Made by a program: the position numbers and the translations under genes. Positions 48,133 through 59,836 of a DNA stretch of 64,000 bases are shown here, piece by piece; positions within the stretch are counted from its first letter, which is position 1, and the number at the start of each line of letters is the position of its first letter. The notes beneath the pieces were generated by a model, which was given only the letters and a program-made list of their open reading frames with translations, had not been told where the DNA came from and did not search any database. The stretch spans positions 22,981,456 through 23,045,455 of the forward strand of contig NC_060233.1 in NCBI RefSeq assembly GCF_021155775.2. The letters run 5' to 3'. This DNA comes from Neodiprion pinetum. Lineage: Eukaryota; Arthropoda; Insecta; Hymenoptera; Diprionidae.

Positions 48133-48607
48133 AATAGGGTGTCAGCAAATTTTGGAAAACGGAAGCATTTAAAATCGCTGAAAATTGCAAGAAAATGCGT
48201 AGGTATTCAGAAAAATCAAAGTTTGATATAACAAAAAGAAAAAAAAAACAAAAATGGTAATGCTATTGTTACGTTCATGAACGTCGTTTATTCCCGATCA
48301 GTAAGGAATAAACTGGTTCGACTTCGCTTTTACGTCCGGGGACAACCAGAAGTTGCGATAAGAGTTGAATAACCGTTTGGATGTTTGAGGTATCAACTAT
48401 ATATTTGTTTGAAGAATTTGTGGAATAGTTTAAACGGAGTGTATAGTTTACAATATCGGTAAGAAAAGTTATACGTGAGGTTGTTGCGTGTTGAAATAGA
48501 ATTGATCGTGTCAAACGTTGAAATAGGAATGAATATGAGGTAAAGAGGAGTAGATGTAAGGTGCGCAAAATGGTGAGGAATAGAATTAGCAGAGTCGGCT
48601 AGAAACG
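48133..48607 (+). repeat. Inverted duplication, left copy (mate 51439-51913)
   Basis: About 475 bp here, starting AATAGGGTGTCAGCAAATTT, reappear almost unchanged in inverse orientation at 51439-51913, with only a few small differences (for example a 3-4 base indel in the ATATA run near 51645). Both copies include non-LTR flank (48133-48266) and part of the LTR at 48267. Identity is much higher than in other repeats of this window, so the duplication is recent or homogenised. Confidence 0.8.
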
Positions 48608-48723
48608 AATGGCTTGAGCCAGAATAAAAATAGGAGGACAGGAATGAGATGATAAGGTTAATATAAGAATCGTAGGAGAGTGACGAAATGAGGGAGACGT
48701 ATGGCGACACGCCGAACGTAACA
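48267..48723 (-). mobile_element. 457-bp solo LTR with CTAT target duplication
   Basis: Runs TGTTACG...CGTAACA between 48267 and 48723 and is flanked directly by CTAT on both sides (48263-48266 and 48724-48727). Read on the minus strand it has a pyrimidine-rich start and GGGAATAAACGACG with an AATAAA near its end, which suggests this orientation. No gag-pol remains nearby. Most LTR retrotransposons leave 4-6 bp duplications, so a solo LTR fits well. Confidence 0.75.
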
Positions 48724-48790
48724 CTATCAAGAAATTTTCAATTTTTTCCAAAAATCCAAATAACACGATGAAGATCGGTTTGAATGATTT

Positions 48791-50654
48791 TGTTACGTGG
48801 GGATGAGAGTGTACTGAGCGGTGGTAGTTAATGATTAATTGAGTAATCAAAGATGCTCCCACGTAACGACAATGAATAAAAATTAAAACTAAGAAAGACC
48901 TACCTTTCGATGAGCCGGTAATTTGTAGGATCGTGTTGCTATAGTCCTGTACAGGTCTGTGAGGTTTGTTCAAATGATTGAGGCTAATTTATAATAATAA
49001 AAATGGAAAAAGGTTGTCGTTCAAAGTAAATGGTTTGAAGTGATTTAACTGCTAAAATATGAAGTATATTCTGTTTTATTTGGTGATTGAAATGTCTGGT
49101 AACTATGAATGACGATAATAACTTAGAAGCCGAAAGTAACAATTTATAAAGTGTTTGAATTTATATAACAATCCACGTCGACGGACGAATTTATATTCAA
49201 ATGCAGAGAAGCTGCAGAATCACTAAATTTAACCGTTTGCGGATTTTGGCAAATCGTGTGTTATTCTGTTCCAAAGGATATTATTATTTGGTACCAAGAA
49301 CATCTACTCTGAACGATGGTTATAACTAGCTGGTCGTGATTATTGTATCTCTCTTTTTAGATTAATGCGTTCGATCTAATTGGGGGTAGTGAAGCTAGCC
49401 GCCAACTCTAGTCTTACTTTTAAATGCGTATTACAATAGTGAATTTTGATTAAAAAGGCGAAAACAAGAATTCGTTCAATGTCGAAGATTAGCACTCGCA
49501 TTGACTTATTTTTAGATGTGTAGTTCGAGCGAGATTGAGAGCCGTCGGATCGTGTCGCGTCGGTCTGCGTCAGTAGAACTCTGAACCAGGGCCTCACCTC
49601 AAGTTCGGAAGAGTTGATGAATCGAACGATGTTGTACGTCGGGCACTTAGTCTTTGTGGATTTAGAATGATACTCTACTATCGAAAGCTATGGTTGAAAG
49701 TGTCAATTTGTTGATTTTGATATATGTTAAAAATGATTCCAAAGATTATTTATTTAAAATGATAATGTAGTTATTATTATAAGCACTTAAAATTACCTGA
49801 TTCGGTTGAATCAGGGCCGAACTCAATTTAATTAAGGAAAATGAAATGGCATAAAAATGTCTATTCGCGAAATAATGAGATTTAGTAAAGCACAGTAAAG
49901 ATGGAAACGTAGAAGATAGTGAGTCTTTTGCAGCTAACAGAATAACTGAATGCTCGAATTTGACGAATTAGCGCGAGATTTTAGGCCGGTCACAACTAAG
50001 ATTTTCAAACGCTACTCTTGCTCAAGAAGGGCTAATACGGGTTGACGTCCACGCACCTCGCGACTTGACAGACGAAAGACGCGGCTTCTTGGGCCTGAGG
50101 GTCCAAGGAGCTGCAGTTGTAATAAATTGCAACGGTAATTAGCCAATGAGGTTCAAGGGCGACCTCCCGGTGCCCAAATCCACATGGTCAGCGTTACTTC
50201 ACGCTCTTCGACGGTGTTCCGACGATTCTCAATCTCGTCGGTGACATATTAAAATGATGAACAAGAGATATTTACGTACAACGTTCACACATCCATACAT
50301 ACATCTTAATAGGTAATCTATTTTAATTTAGTTCACAATGGATGAATAGTTTATGCTATACATTAATGATAATTTTGCCTTAAAAAGAGAGGTATTATTA
50401 GGCTGAGCTCCGCTGTTACTAGCTCACCAGTCTCCTATCTCAGTTCTTGGTACCAGTCATAAGAAACAAATTTGAACCTTATACTAGGGATCATTCTTGG
50501 TCTCTACCTGACTTTTGCCAGGAGGGGTGGAACTCGCCGTTATTAGAATATGAGATTTTGATGAAATAATATCTGTGCATTGAAGAAATTAGAGAAATGA
50601 AATGAGATGGAATTTTAAAAAAGGTACGCCAAGGCGGTACGTCGGGGCGTAACA
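48791..50654 (-). mobile_element. Solo-LTR-like element, copy B (1.86 kb)
   Basis: Reverse-strand homologue of copy A (12164-15103 less its foldback). Ends are TGTTACGTGGGG at 48791 and GGGGCGTAACA at 50654, with ATTT on both sides as a likely 4-bp target duplication. It lacks the internal tandem duplication of copy A and has no foldback, so it preserves the empty site. Frames inside (for example 48599-48973 and 49376-49597 on the minus strand) are not conserved with copy A as protein. It lies between the arms of the 48133/51439 inverted duplication. Confidence 0.7.
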
Positions 50655-51438
50655 ATTTTTGTGTACTTTTTTTAAAAAGTACATTGAAAGACGAAAATTT
50701 TCAAAAAAAAACCTTCCGATAAGTCAAATTTTGGAAAAGTTATAACTATTTCAAAAAAAAACAAACCCGTTTTTTTCAAAAATTCATAACTTTATTTTGG
50801 TTGGGTGAAAAAATTTGAAAAAATTCTGAGAAACGTTTTTCATAGAGTAGAAAAGGATAAAAAAAAACTTTTAGTCAAATTGAAAGGGGTCGGGTTCAAA
50901 AGTGGTCCATTTGGCGTGGAATGCCGCGTATATTCTTCATTATATGCTCGTCAGAAAAGATCAGGCAGTAAACAACCAAATTATTCAGTATCGACGTTTT
51001 GGCCGGCTCAGCCTGCCATCTTTAGGCTGTTTATTAAACAAAGAAAAATTAGTGATAAATGGTTTAACTTCGATTTTCTTTAGTTTGATAGCGTCAGTGA
51101 CTTTACAATGCCCATGTATCATGAGGTTATCAACTAGGTTAACCTAGCACATGTGTGGCTTACAATTTCAGAGAGAGAAAAATTTCACTATACATAGGAC
51201 AAAAATCGACTACCCGCTAGAGAAAAATTATTATATGTACAACAAGCTAATGGTGAAATTAGCTGACTTACATTATTGACATTCCTTGCCACCTTAGATG
51301 CTATGAGTTCGGTGAACGAGGAGGAAGTGATGAAAGGAGGTCCATTCCAAGATGGCCTAACTTAGAAGTTCAGTTGTGATTCTACATGCACCAGTATTAC
51401 ATTCCACGATGGCCTAGATTAAAACTCCAGTTGGTTTC
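50655..51438. other. No gene; AT-rich repeat-like DNA
   Basis: Begins with poly-A/T runs (AAAAAAAAACAAACCC), followed by a GGGGTCGGGTTCAAAAGTGG, TTTGGCGTGGAATGCCGCG segment (about 50885-50930) and then unassigned DNA. Frames at 50805-51147 overlap in two phases and show no domain. Confidence 0.3.
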
Positions 51439-51913
51439 TATCTGACTATGCTAATTCTATTCCTCACCATTTTGCGCACCTTACATCTACTCCTCTTTAC
51501 CTCATATTCATTCCTATTTCAACGTTTGACACGATCAATTCTATTTCAACACGCAACAACCTCACGTATAACTTTTCTTACCGATATTGTAAACTACACA
51601 CTCCGTTTAAACTATTCCACAAATTCTTCAAACAAATATACATATAGTTGATACCTCAAACATCCAAACGGTTATTCAACTCTTATCGCAACTTCTGGTT
51701 GTCCCCGGACGTAAAAGCGAAGTCGAACCAGTTTATTCTTTACTGATCGGGAATAAACGACGTTCATGAACGTAACAATAGCATTACCATTTTTGTTTTT
51801 TTTTTTCTTTTTGTTATATCAAACTTTGATTTTTCTGTATACCTACGCATTTTCTTGCAATTTTCAGCGATTTTAAATGCTTCCGTTTTCCAAAATTTGC
51901 TGACACCCTATTT
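51439..51913 (-). repeat. Inverted duplication, right copy, carrying a truncated LTR
   Basis: Inverse copy of 48133-48607. The LTR part (51439-51779) lacks the last 116 bp of the 457-bp LTR, and the break falls inside the LTR rather than at an element end. The duplicated block is therefore not a transposon terminus but a segment that includes an existing LTR insertion and its flank. Confidence 0.75.
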
Positions 51914-52084
51914 AGGAATCAGGATCATAGTGCAGGCGGGAAAATTTTAACACTTTAGAAAATTTTAGAAACTTACTCATCATCATTCAGATTATATTAG
52001 AGTAGAGACGGCTCAAATTCTGAATGCCGGTCATTCTATTGAAATTATTCTTTAATTATTAATTACGGTTTAATTATTAATATT

Positions 52085-53400
52085 CATTCTTAGTGATGTG
52101 TATCATCTCTTTTATGAATTGCTTATGCCAATTTTTTTCTTTGTCTACTACCTCAATATTCTCGAAATCAAATGCATGACTTTCAGTGAGGGAGTGGAAG
52201 GCAAGAGTCGACCTGTCCGGGTCGTGAGACTTTACATCATAAGATTACCCATTCGTTTTTTTAAATGCTGTGCAGCTTGTCCAAAATAGCAGTTTTGATA
52301 GTCTTTGCAATTAATTTTTTATACATTTTCAATTTGTTCTAACGTTGAGGTATGAGATTTGAGAAGAGTGAATAGAGCGTTCATTGTGTTAAAAATTTCA
52401 AGCGTAACACTGAAGTCTCTTTCCCTAAAATGTGTTTGATACTATAAGACAATCCATCAACAAAAGGGATAGACCCTGTGACACTGTTGTTATTGTCTTT
52501 GGAATTGGCTGTATTCCCAAAGTTTATAGTATTATAAAATTTATACACCCTTTGTTTTTGGGATTCTGAAATTAGCTTCGGAGGATATCCATTTTATAGA
52601 AGAGTTGCTCTTATTAGTTTGAGATTACGCCTTCTGAACTTGCCATGAGATAATACGAAGCTACCATCAAATAACCCAATGGCTACACTTTTTTTATACC
52701 GACGTGGGTGATGAGATTCATAATTGATATACCGACTCGACTAGGTGTCCTTACGAAACCAGTTAGTTATTACTTTCCAATTGTCATTAATGACCAACGT
52801 GTCTATAAAGCTGATCTGACCATGTTGTACGAGCTCTAACGTGAATTTGAGTCTTGGATGAAAGCTTTTAAATACATTTACCAAATCCTGGATATTGTCT
52901 TCACGTACGCAAGAAATGATATCATCAACGTACCTCTTGTAAAATGTTAAATCAAACGGAAGAGAACCAATGACAGTTTGTTCAAGATTTTTCATTACTA
53001 AATTTGCGACCACCGGACTAGTGGGTAAGTCCATGGCCACACCAAATATTTGTTTATAGAACGTATTATTGTAGTAAAAATAAGTGAAGTTGAGACAGAT
53101 TTCAACTACTTGAATCCTTGAGTATAGCTTTGTACTTACAGGTCTGAGACTATTTATGCGCAATGATGGTTAATGCTAGCATTGTTGATATACTAGTATA
53201 TAAAGAAGACACATCCAAAGATATCAATAATTAGTTTTACGGTATGCTAATTCCTTAAACTTCCTTGACAAGGGACCAAAACTTTTGGTTTTATCCGTGA
53301 CGTTGGATAAAATGCTCACACAGAATTTTGCTAATTTATACGTGGATACACTTAAATGTATAGCAAACTTTATCGCCCATGAATTATTTAATTATTGATC
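52085..53400 (-). pseudogene. Penelope-like retroelement, RT plus GIY-YIG endonuclease, broken
   Basis: On the minus strand, fragments before 53163 read STYKLAKFC, then LDVSSLYTSI, typical of the start of PLE RT. The best frame (53163-52741) contains GVAMDLPTSPVVANLVMKN and the catalytic YVDD at about 52925, followed by ISFIDTLV. Further on, near 52308-52235, CKDYQNCYFGQAAQHLKKRM matches the start of the GIY-YIG endonuclease. In another frame (about 52180-52090) HAFDFENIEVVDKEKNW matches its later part. RT with a downstream GIY-YIG domain defines endonuclease-bearing Penelope-like elements. Several frameshifts and stops disable it. Confidence 0.8.
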
Positions 53401-54039
53401 ATTATGTTTTAAATTTGAAGGGATCCTGTTCGAATATCAGGTAAATGGAGACACAAAATAAAAGGGAAATATTTATTGGACACAAGACTTATATCACTAA
53501 ACACAGTCAGATTGGATACCAAAAATTCAATAGACTTTGACAAACCCAACCCAACACACCTAGAATTTATTTCATTTGTTATGTACAATAAATTTCGTAT
53601 TCGCTTGACACCTCAGAAATATACTTCTATAATCTACGCTTTGTGTCTATCCTTAACTGTCTTAATGTCCAATCAAACATTTTCAATTGTGTTTTTGTTT
53701 GAAAAACCTTAGTTAAATGTTTTCTTTTCTTGTGATTGGACTGGTAACTTTCTGTATGTATGGATTTACGCTGTCGAATTCAATTTCGCCTACAATGAGT
53801 GAATGAGCACCTAAGAGTATAATTCTGCAAGGGAGCAGATAATCTGTCAGTCGCTATTCTGCTGAACGCTCCATGATACGACCAACCACCCCATATAAAA
53901 GCGCCACTTCTAGTCTGACCACCGCCGAGTTTGTTCAGCATTAAGTGTCACAATACCCGATATCTTGGTTGAATCACAGGTTGACACCGAGTACCCTCTG
54001 TTACTTTACCGCACCGAGTTCGTGCATTGTTTGTTCGAG
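53401..54039. promoter_or_regulatory. Possible element promoter with TATA box at 53894
   Basis: CCATATAAAAGCGCC at about 53892-53906 is the best TATA box in the window, with a TAGTCTGACC initiator-like word about 25 bp on. It precedes the minisatellite at 54040. It may be the promoter of a decayed retroelement in + orientation, but I found no matching terminal repeat or ORF. No host gene is visible downstream. Confidence 0.3.
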
Positions 54040-54315
54040 CCGACCTGGTTCGTGCACTGTCGTCAACGCACCTAGTTCGTGCACTGTCGTCGACGCACCT
54101 AATTCGTGCGACCTTCTTGAGATCCTTTCCTGCACCTAGTTCGTGGACTCATCAAAGGCACCTAGTTCGTGCAACCTTCCTGAGATCCTTTCCTGCACCT
54201 AGTTCGTGCACTCATCAAAGGCACCTAGTTCGTGCAACCTTCTTGAGATCCTTTCCTGCACCTAGTTCGTGCACTCATCCAAGACACCTAGTTCGTGCAA
54301 CCTTCTTGAGAGCAT
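54040..54315 (+). repeat. Minisatellite, 63-bp unit with CACCTAGTTCGTGC motif
   Basis: The motif CACCTAGTTCGTGC occurs about nine times. From about 54100 the array settles into a 63-bp unit (two motifs, one followed by AACCTTCTTGAGATCC, the other by ACTCATCAAAGG) for about 3.5 copies. Before that, units of about 30 bp (ACTGTCGTC-ACG) precede it. As 63 is divisible by 3, a frame stays open and reads a 21-residue repeat (HLVRATFLRSFPAPSSCTHQ core), but there is no start context, domain or conserved end, so coding is not supported. Confidence 0.8.
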
Positions 54316-54942
54316 TGAATCCACACACTGTACAAGATTGCACCATTCGTGCGATCTTGTCCTCAACGCCTGGTTCGCGCTCTTTCCTCTAGTCGACTCG
54401 TTCGATTACACACATAAAACGCATTATGTGTACTGTTTCCTTATAGCCTGGATATTCTCTACTTACATTGGAAAATAACCAACTTGTGTCTACATCCCTA
54501 GACGGACCTCCTCAACCAACAACGAACTAATACTATTTCTTTACTTCACAGATTCTTCCTACCGACCTATTCACGCTACGGTATAACACCACTCTTATTC
54601 TTCCAATTGCATTAATTGCCTTATCTTATGTCAGTTATTATAATTCTCTTTGCAATATATCTTTTATTCTCACAGACTCAATTTGGTCCTTCAACCGAGC
54701 CATCCGAGCCAATTCCTTCCCTTGTTTTCAAACAGTTTTCAACTTCAAATGTTCGAAAACCTTGATTGAACGAAATATTCCACATTTATCATCTCATTGT
54801 CAGGCACGAAAGCCAAACAAAATTTTAAAATAACTTGCAAAGACTTATTGGTTTCGTTGAAACGGTATATAAAATTATCAGACACACACAAGATGATCAG
54901 AGACGATCAGGAGTTGTACAAATTGATCCCTCACATGTAGAG

Positions 54943-54946
<4 letters not shown>
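54316..54946. other. No gene seen
   Basis: GACGGACCTCCTCAACC at about 54500 echoes the word near 34605. No domain or splice signal of note. Confidence 0.3.

Positions 54947-55016
<70 letters not shown>
54947..55016. repeat. GA dinucleotide microsatellite, about 35 units
   Basis: Uninterrupted GA run. It opens Arg-Glu frames on the + strand and Ser-Leu frames on the minus strand, neither of which is a gene. Confidence 0.95.
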
Positions 55017-55021
<5 letters not shown>

Positions 55022-58000
55022 AAGAAAAGAAGTTAATTTATGGAATTTATCTGCTACTGATTGGTCGTATTCATGAGACGGCGGAGAGTGGAAATCCACT
55101 TGCTACACAGTCCAAAAAGAAAAGAGGTCAGCTGCCGACGTTGATCATTCTCTTGCTACCTCGAGGACCAGTTTAGACAAGTCGTTGTTTAATCTAATGT
55201 TTAAATAAATGGGAGTTCAAAGAGATATGAATCTGTAAACTAGATTCTTGGTGCAAATTACTTTCATCAGAATTCGCTATAATTTTTATACTGCAAAATC
55301 ATGTGAGAAAAAATATATAAAGCCTTCAGGACTGAAATATCCTCGATGAAGAGGCTAATTGCTAACTGTTTCCAAAATTTAAAAAGAGCTCAACTTGTAC
55401 AATGAATGCTAACTATTGTGCTCGCATGCCGGCAACGGATACAACGTTTAAGTATATATGGGACGCACAGTCAGGTCTAAAAAGTGGCTTAAACAAAAAT
55501 TTGATAAAACAAAGTCTTGGAAAGCATCTCTTAAACTAATCTAGTTACACATTACTGAAAACATTGGCGTGAGACGGGGTAAAAAATTAAAACGCTAAAC
55601 TTTAATTCTAAAGACTTTATATTTTGGTGGCAAATTCAGAGAAATAATATTATACTGTGATTTCCCACTGGATTTTCCACTGGGAAAATCACACGGCTTG
55701 TCTAACTCTAATTAACGATAGCTCATTGTATTCGTGGATGAATTCTCTATGGATCGTCTGATTATGAGTTAGATTTCAGGTAAAAATAAATTATTCACCG
55801 CTAAATCATAAGTTTACCATTTGTAAATTATGACGATTTTACAGATCGAATTTTTCCACGTATCGACGGGCTCAAGAGCAACTCTGTTTCAAACGGTTAG
55901 TATTTATTTGTGAATAGAGTGAGCTCTCGTCCAACAAATTCGAATCAAATTATATGGATTTCAACAGTGAAAAAAAAAGATGAATAATATGATTTCTCTG
56001 ATGTTTTTGATAACAGAGTTTTCAAGTACAGTTGAAATTCAATGTTGAATTTTTTTCCGAATCACAGGGTCTTTTCTTTGATTGCATTTAACTTGATGGA
56101 GTAAGTTATACTTCTTATTGTTATACCTTTGTTTAATCATGTCACACCTTGACGACAAAGGTGACACAACTGAGAAACAGTTATTGTCAGTACGAGCAAA
56201 ACCAGAAAAATCAAACCATCAAAAGTTTAAAGGGGTAATTCATTGATATTCGAAGGAAACTATTAATATCAAAAAGTCCGTTCGCACCCTCTACAATGAT
56301 CCGAATCAAAGTTGAAGTTGACCATAAGAACTCCGAAGGGACACGGCTTATGACAAATCCGGTTCAGAACCGGTACGCTGTGATAGCAACATTTCTGCTC
56401 TCTGGTGGCAAGCTTCGCAACTACACAAGTGTCATTTCACATGGCTATAGATTAGAATCTCGGCAATCGAAACGTAGTAAGGGGGTATTTTGGTCTAAAA
56501 ATTTGGAGGGATCGATCAATTTTTTTTGCATATTATTATAGTTGCATCTTTTATGAATATTTATGCCCAAACCTGTTGACAAAATTTTCAAAAATGGAGG
56601 AACTTATGCGCACTTGAGTGAAACAATTGTACGACCGTTTTATAGTCTCAATAGATTTATTGGCTTCAAGGCCAGAAAAATCGGCCTGTAAGGAATTTGC
56701 GATTGCGGTAGAAGGCTTCCCTTATGCCCAGGAATCGCTAGTCAAAGGTAAGAAGAATTCCCATTCCAGGTCATACAAAAATAAGCACCAAAACCAAGGT
56801 CAAAACATTAAACTTTACATAAATGCGTTTATCACAAAACAACATTTTCATACTGGTTGACATAAAATCTCGAGTTCTATCCAACCCATTGACTTAACAT
56901 TTGGTATTAATTTTCAGTATACATCCCTCTATAACCCCTACCACGCGAAACTATTATATTATCACAACTGTTTAAAAGAATTGAAAAACATTCAAAAAAA
57001 TGGGGGAAATATTAATTTTGTCTTCAAACAGTTGGTATTTTTGATAATTTTTTTTCTCTTCTTGGTACGGGTTATAACGACATTCTTGTTAATCAAACAA
57101 GCTCGTTGTTTTTCTGTTTCGGATCAACGGCAGCGTTGAAATCGTTTTAGCCACCTCAACCGGTTTTTTTGTCACGGTCGTGTTTAGAGACCCATACCTT
57201 TTTTAATTTCCATTTTTTTTTCACAAAAATTTAACTGCAAGTTCTTTAAACACCAATGAAAATTCTATGAACAAATGGACGATGTAGAGCACGAAAAACA
57301 CCCGAAACCCAGACCTCGAAATCAGAATATCACTATAACTGACAATCCAGAATTTTTGAGTTATATCACCTTTGTTGCCGCAGTGCGATGTTTTTGTTTT
57401 CACGTAATTTTTATTCAACTGTACGCCCGATACATCTTTAATCTCTGGTTCAGTACCAGCGTGCGCTTTGCTACCAACTCAACACCGAGTCGAAGCCCCT
57501 TTACTCGCATGATTTTTTCCTCACACCCTTCGAGCCTCCACAGCGGCGGTGAAGCGGTGGGCTCGCTGCTGCCCCAAAGCGAACTGGATCAAATGGGGTG
57601 GCGTTAATCACACGTACATACATTGACGAAGAATCGATCGTGCCTATGGCGACAGGATTGTACGTAACAAATAAAAATCCTACTGCGGTTCAAATGCTGG
57701 AGCGTTCCTGTGGCAACACATTTAATTTTAAAAAATTGTATGCCAATAGGAATGCAAAGAAAATACACTTGTCAGCCATATTAGTTGATGAAAACAGTAT
57801 ACTTACAATCGTTACAATTTGTAGATGATAAATAATAAACTTTCAACTAAACAATAATTATATCATTGTTACCCAAATCCTTACTCACAATCAGACGATC
57901 TATGGGAAGTTTGTTCACTAATTAAATGAGTGATTGGCAATCTGAATTAGCAAAGCAGTGCTGATTTTTTGGTAAAAAATGACAAAATAATATTATTTGC

Positions 58001-58739
58001 TGAAGTTGTTGCCATTACAAGGGTATTCCATTGAAAATTCTACATTTAAAATTTTTTTTTATATCGCGGGAACTTATTTAATTATGTGTAACCAGATTAA
58101 CTTGAATGAGACTTTCTTAGTTTTAGTTATTCCATACATCTTTAAATAACCGATAGTAAGCTAAAAAGTGTCTACATGGTTACGGGTTTAGCCAAGATGG
58201 CTGCCACCTGGCTGTGATGTTATAAATCTCACATAATTAACCCGAAGGTAATGATAAAGTAATTGGAAGAGGTCAAGGCTTGTTTATAAAACCTAGAACT
58301 ACAAGTGAATATAGCAAACAATACAAGCCGTGATGAGTTAGGAAATCAATGTAATTCTCCGCAATACTCGGAACTTGTAGGTTATGAGTTAAACTTAAGT
58401 ACGTTTTATTAATAAAAATAAACATACCTCTAATATGCAAAGTTTTTTTCTTCAACATAATGGGCGAAATATTTTACTTGATTTCTCGACGTCCAAGCTA
58501 TTTGTTACGTAAACTATGTTGAATTTTTCACACACAATTCATGGGCATGTGGTCAGCGAGCAAAGTAAGCCCAAAAACATTATTGAATCGGATAAAGCAC
58601 ACGTGAGATTAATCACAATTCAAAAATTCAAACGAGTACATTTTTTCTTACATTGCTGATATCTCAGCTTGTTTTATATGAAATTGCTCAGATTTATCTT
58701 CTCTTCTTTTGTACGTACGGATTGAATTCCCAATGACTG
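55017..58739. other. No gene seen
   Basis: AT-rich. A TGATTT-CCCACTGG / CCAGTGGG-AAATCA hairpin lies at about 55660-55698. Frames at 56296-56860 and 57275-57828 have no recognisable domain. Positions 57440-57600 are less AT-rich but have no exon-like splice signals I can defend. Confidence 0.3.
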
Positions 58740-59010
58740 CATGATTCGTTGTTTGCTAAAACCTGATGCGCATGCGCTACAATCCGAGAACGGCTGTTTG
58801 CCAGGGCGATCAACCGTCATAAATTAAGACATGAGTTCGTTACTATGTATACAACCTTAAAAAATTTGACAGTCGTCGATGGTGAGCACAACTGCCGGCG
58901 ACAATTGTCAACGTTTTGAGATTACATTTATGACGGTTGGTGACCTAGACAAACAGCCACCTTCAGATCGTAGTGCGTGCGCATTAAATTTTAGCAGACA
59001 ACGGATCATG
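58740..59010. mobile_element. 271-bp foldback element
   Basis: The left arm (CATGATTCGTTGTTTGCTAA, TGCGCATGCGCTAC, GGCTGTTTG, CAACCGTCATAAAT) is the inverse of the right arm ending TTTAGCAGACAACGGATCATG at 59010. Arms are about 87 bp around a loop of about 100 bp. Non-coding. No clear target duplication. Confidence 0.7.
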
Positions 59011-59365
59011 TGGCCGTTACGAATTCACTCTGTATATAAAACTGAACGGCTCTCTGCCTTTCTATATGTATATTCGTTCATAACTACAGAACTATAGAAT
59101 AAATTTCGATTCTTTTTCTTTCTGTGGATAGGTATAACGTCTGGATAGATTTTATGCTATATTTCGTTACGACCAGATTAACCTTAGGAGTACACACCTA
59201 TTTTTCCGATCACCGAATACACTTTGGGTTTGTGAGATCCTCTGCTTTTTTCCCGACCTACCATTTCAGAACTGCTCGTCCCATCGAATTGAAAAACTCC
59301 TTACATATAATTCAAATATTGTAGTCAATCCCCGCAGTTCAAATGCTTCTTCAGAAATATTAAAT
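59011..59365. other. No gene seen
   Basis: AT-rich spacer between the foldback and the solo LTR. The open frame at 59124-59324 has no motif. Confidence 0.3.
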
Positions 59366-59836
59366 TGTTACGTCCTTCAGACATTAGATTCTTTTCCCAC
59401 ACTCTTACAGCTACCTTATACCCTGCATTCTCTTCTTATCATCACCTCACTGCCTCAGTTTTCATACCGCGTCAGCAGATTACTCCCTCTACTCCTGCAC
59501 TGCAACAAGTCAGTCCCTTGCATACTTCCCCCCCCCCCCCCCCATATACTCACTCGCAAGTCATCTTCCATTCGGCCAACATCTAAATTTACCTCTCTTC
59601 CCTTTGTCCTCCTCTGCATCTTCTCACTGTACTCTCCATATCTTTGACAATAAATCATTTATATACTTAGACATTCAACTCCTCAATGAAAGTACCTCTC
59701 ATTCCCTCTTATCCTTCGTACGTGCGCGTAGTCGACGGGTGACGAACCCGAAATAGGCCATAATAACATCACGGCTGGGTGTGGATGCGCTCATCGATAG
59801 CCGCTCGTCATGATCACAATCAACCACCCCGTAACA
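59366..59836 (+). mobile_element. 471-bp solo LTR with AAAT target duplication
   Basis: Runs TGTTACGTCC...CCCCGTAACA and is flanked by AAAT on both sides (59362-59365 and 59837-59840). It is pyrimidine-rich at the start, includes a run of 16 C at about 59528-59543 and ACAATAAATC near 59650 as a possible poly-A signal. A related fragment lies inverted at 61700-61883, and the LTR at 48267 read on the minus strand is of similar style. No internal retroviral-type genes remain. Confidence 0.75.

Noticed and set aside
51448..51651. Nearly identical short proteins at 51448 (+) and 48275-48568 (-)
   Set aside because: The similarity comes from the inverted DNA duplication of an LTR. There is no gag, pol or other domain.
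48133..51913. Single 3.8-kb DNA transposon with 475-bp TIRs
   Set aside because: The right arm ends inside an LTR and the arms include a full insertion site of that LTR, so an inverted duplication explains it better.
54835..55176. 113-codon frame with a long Arg-Glu run
   Set aside because: The run is the GA microsatellite and nothing else in the frame looks like protein.
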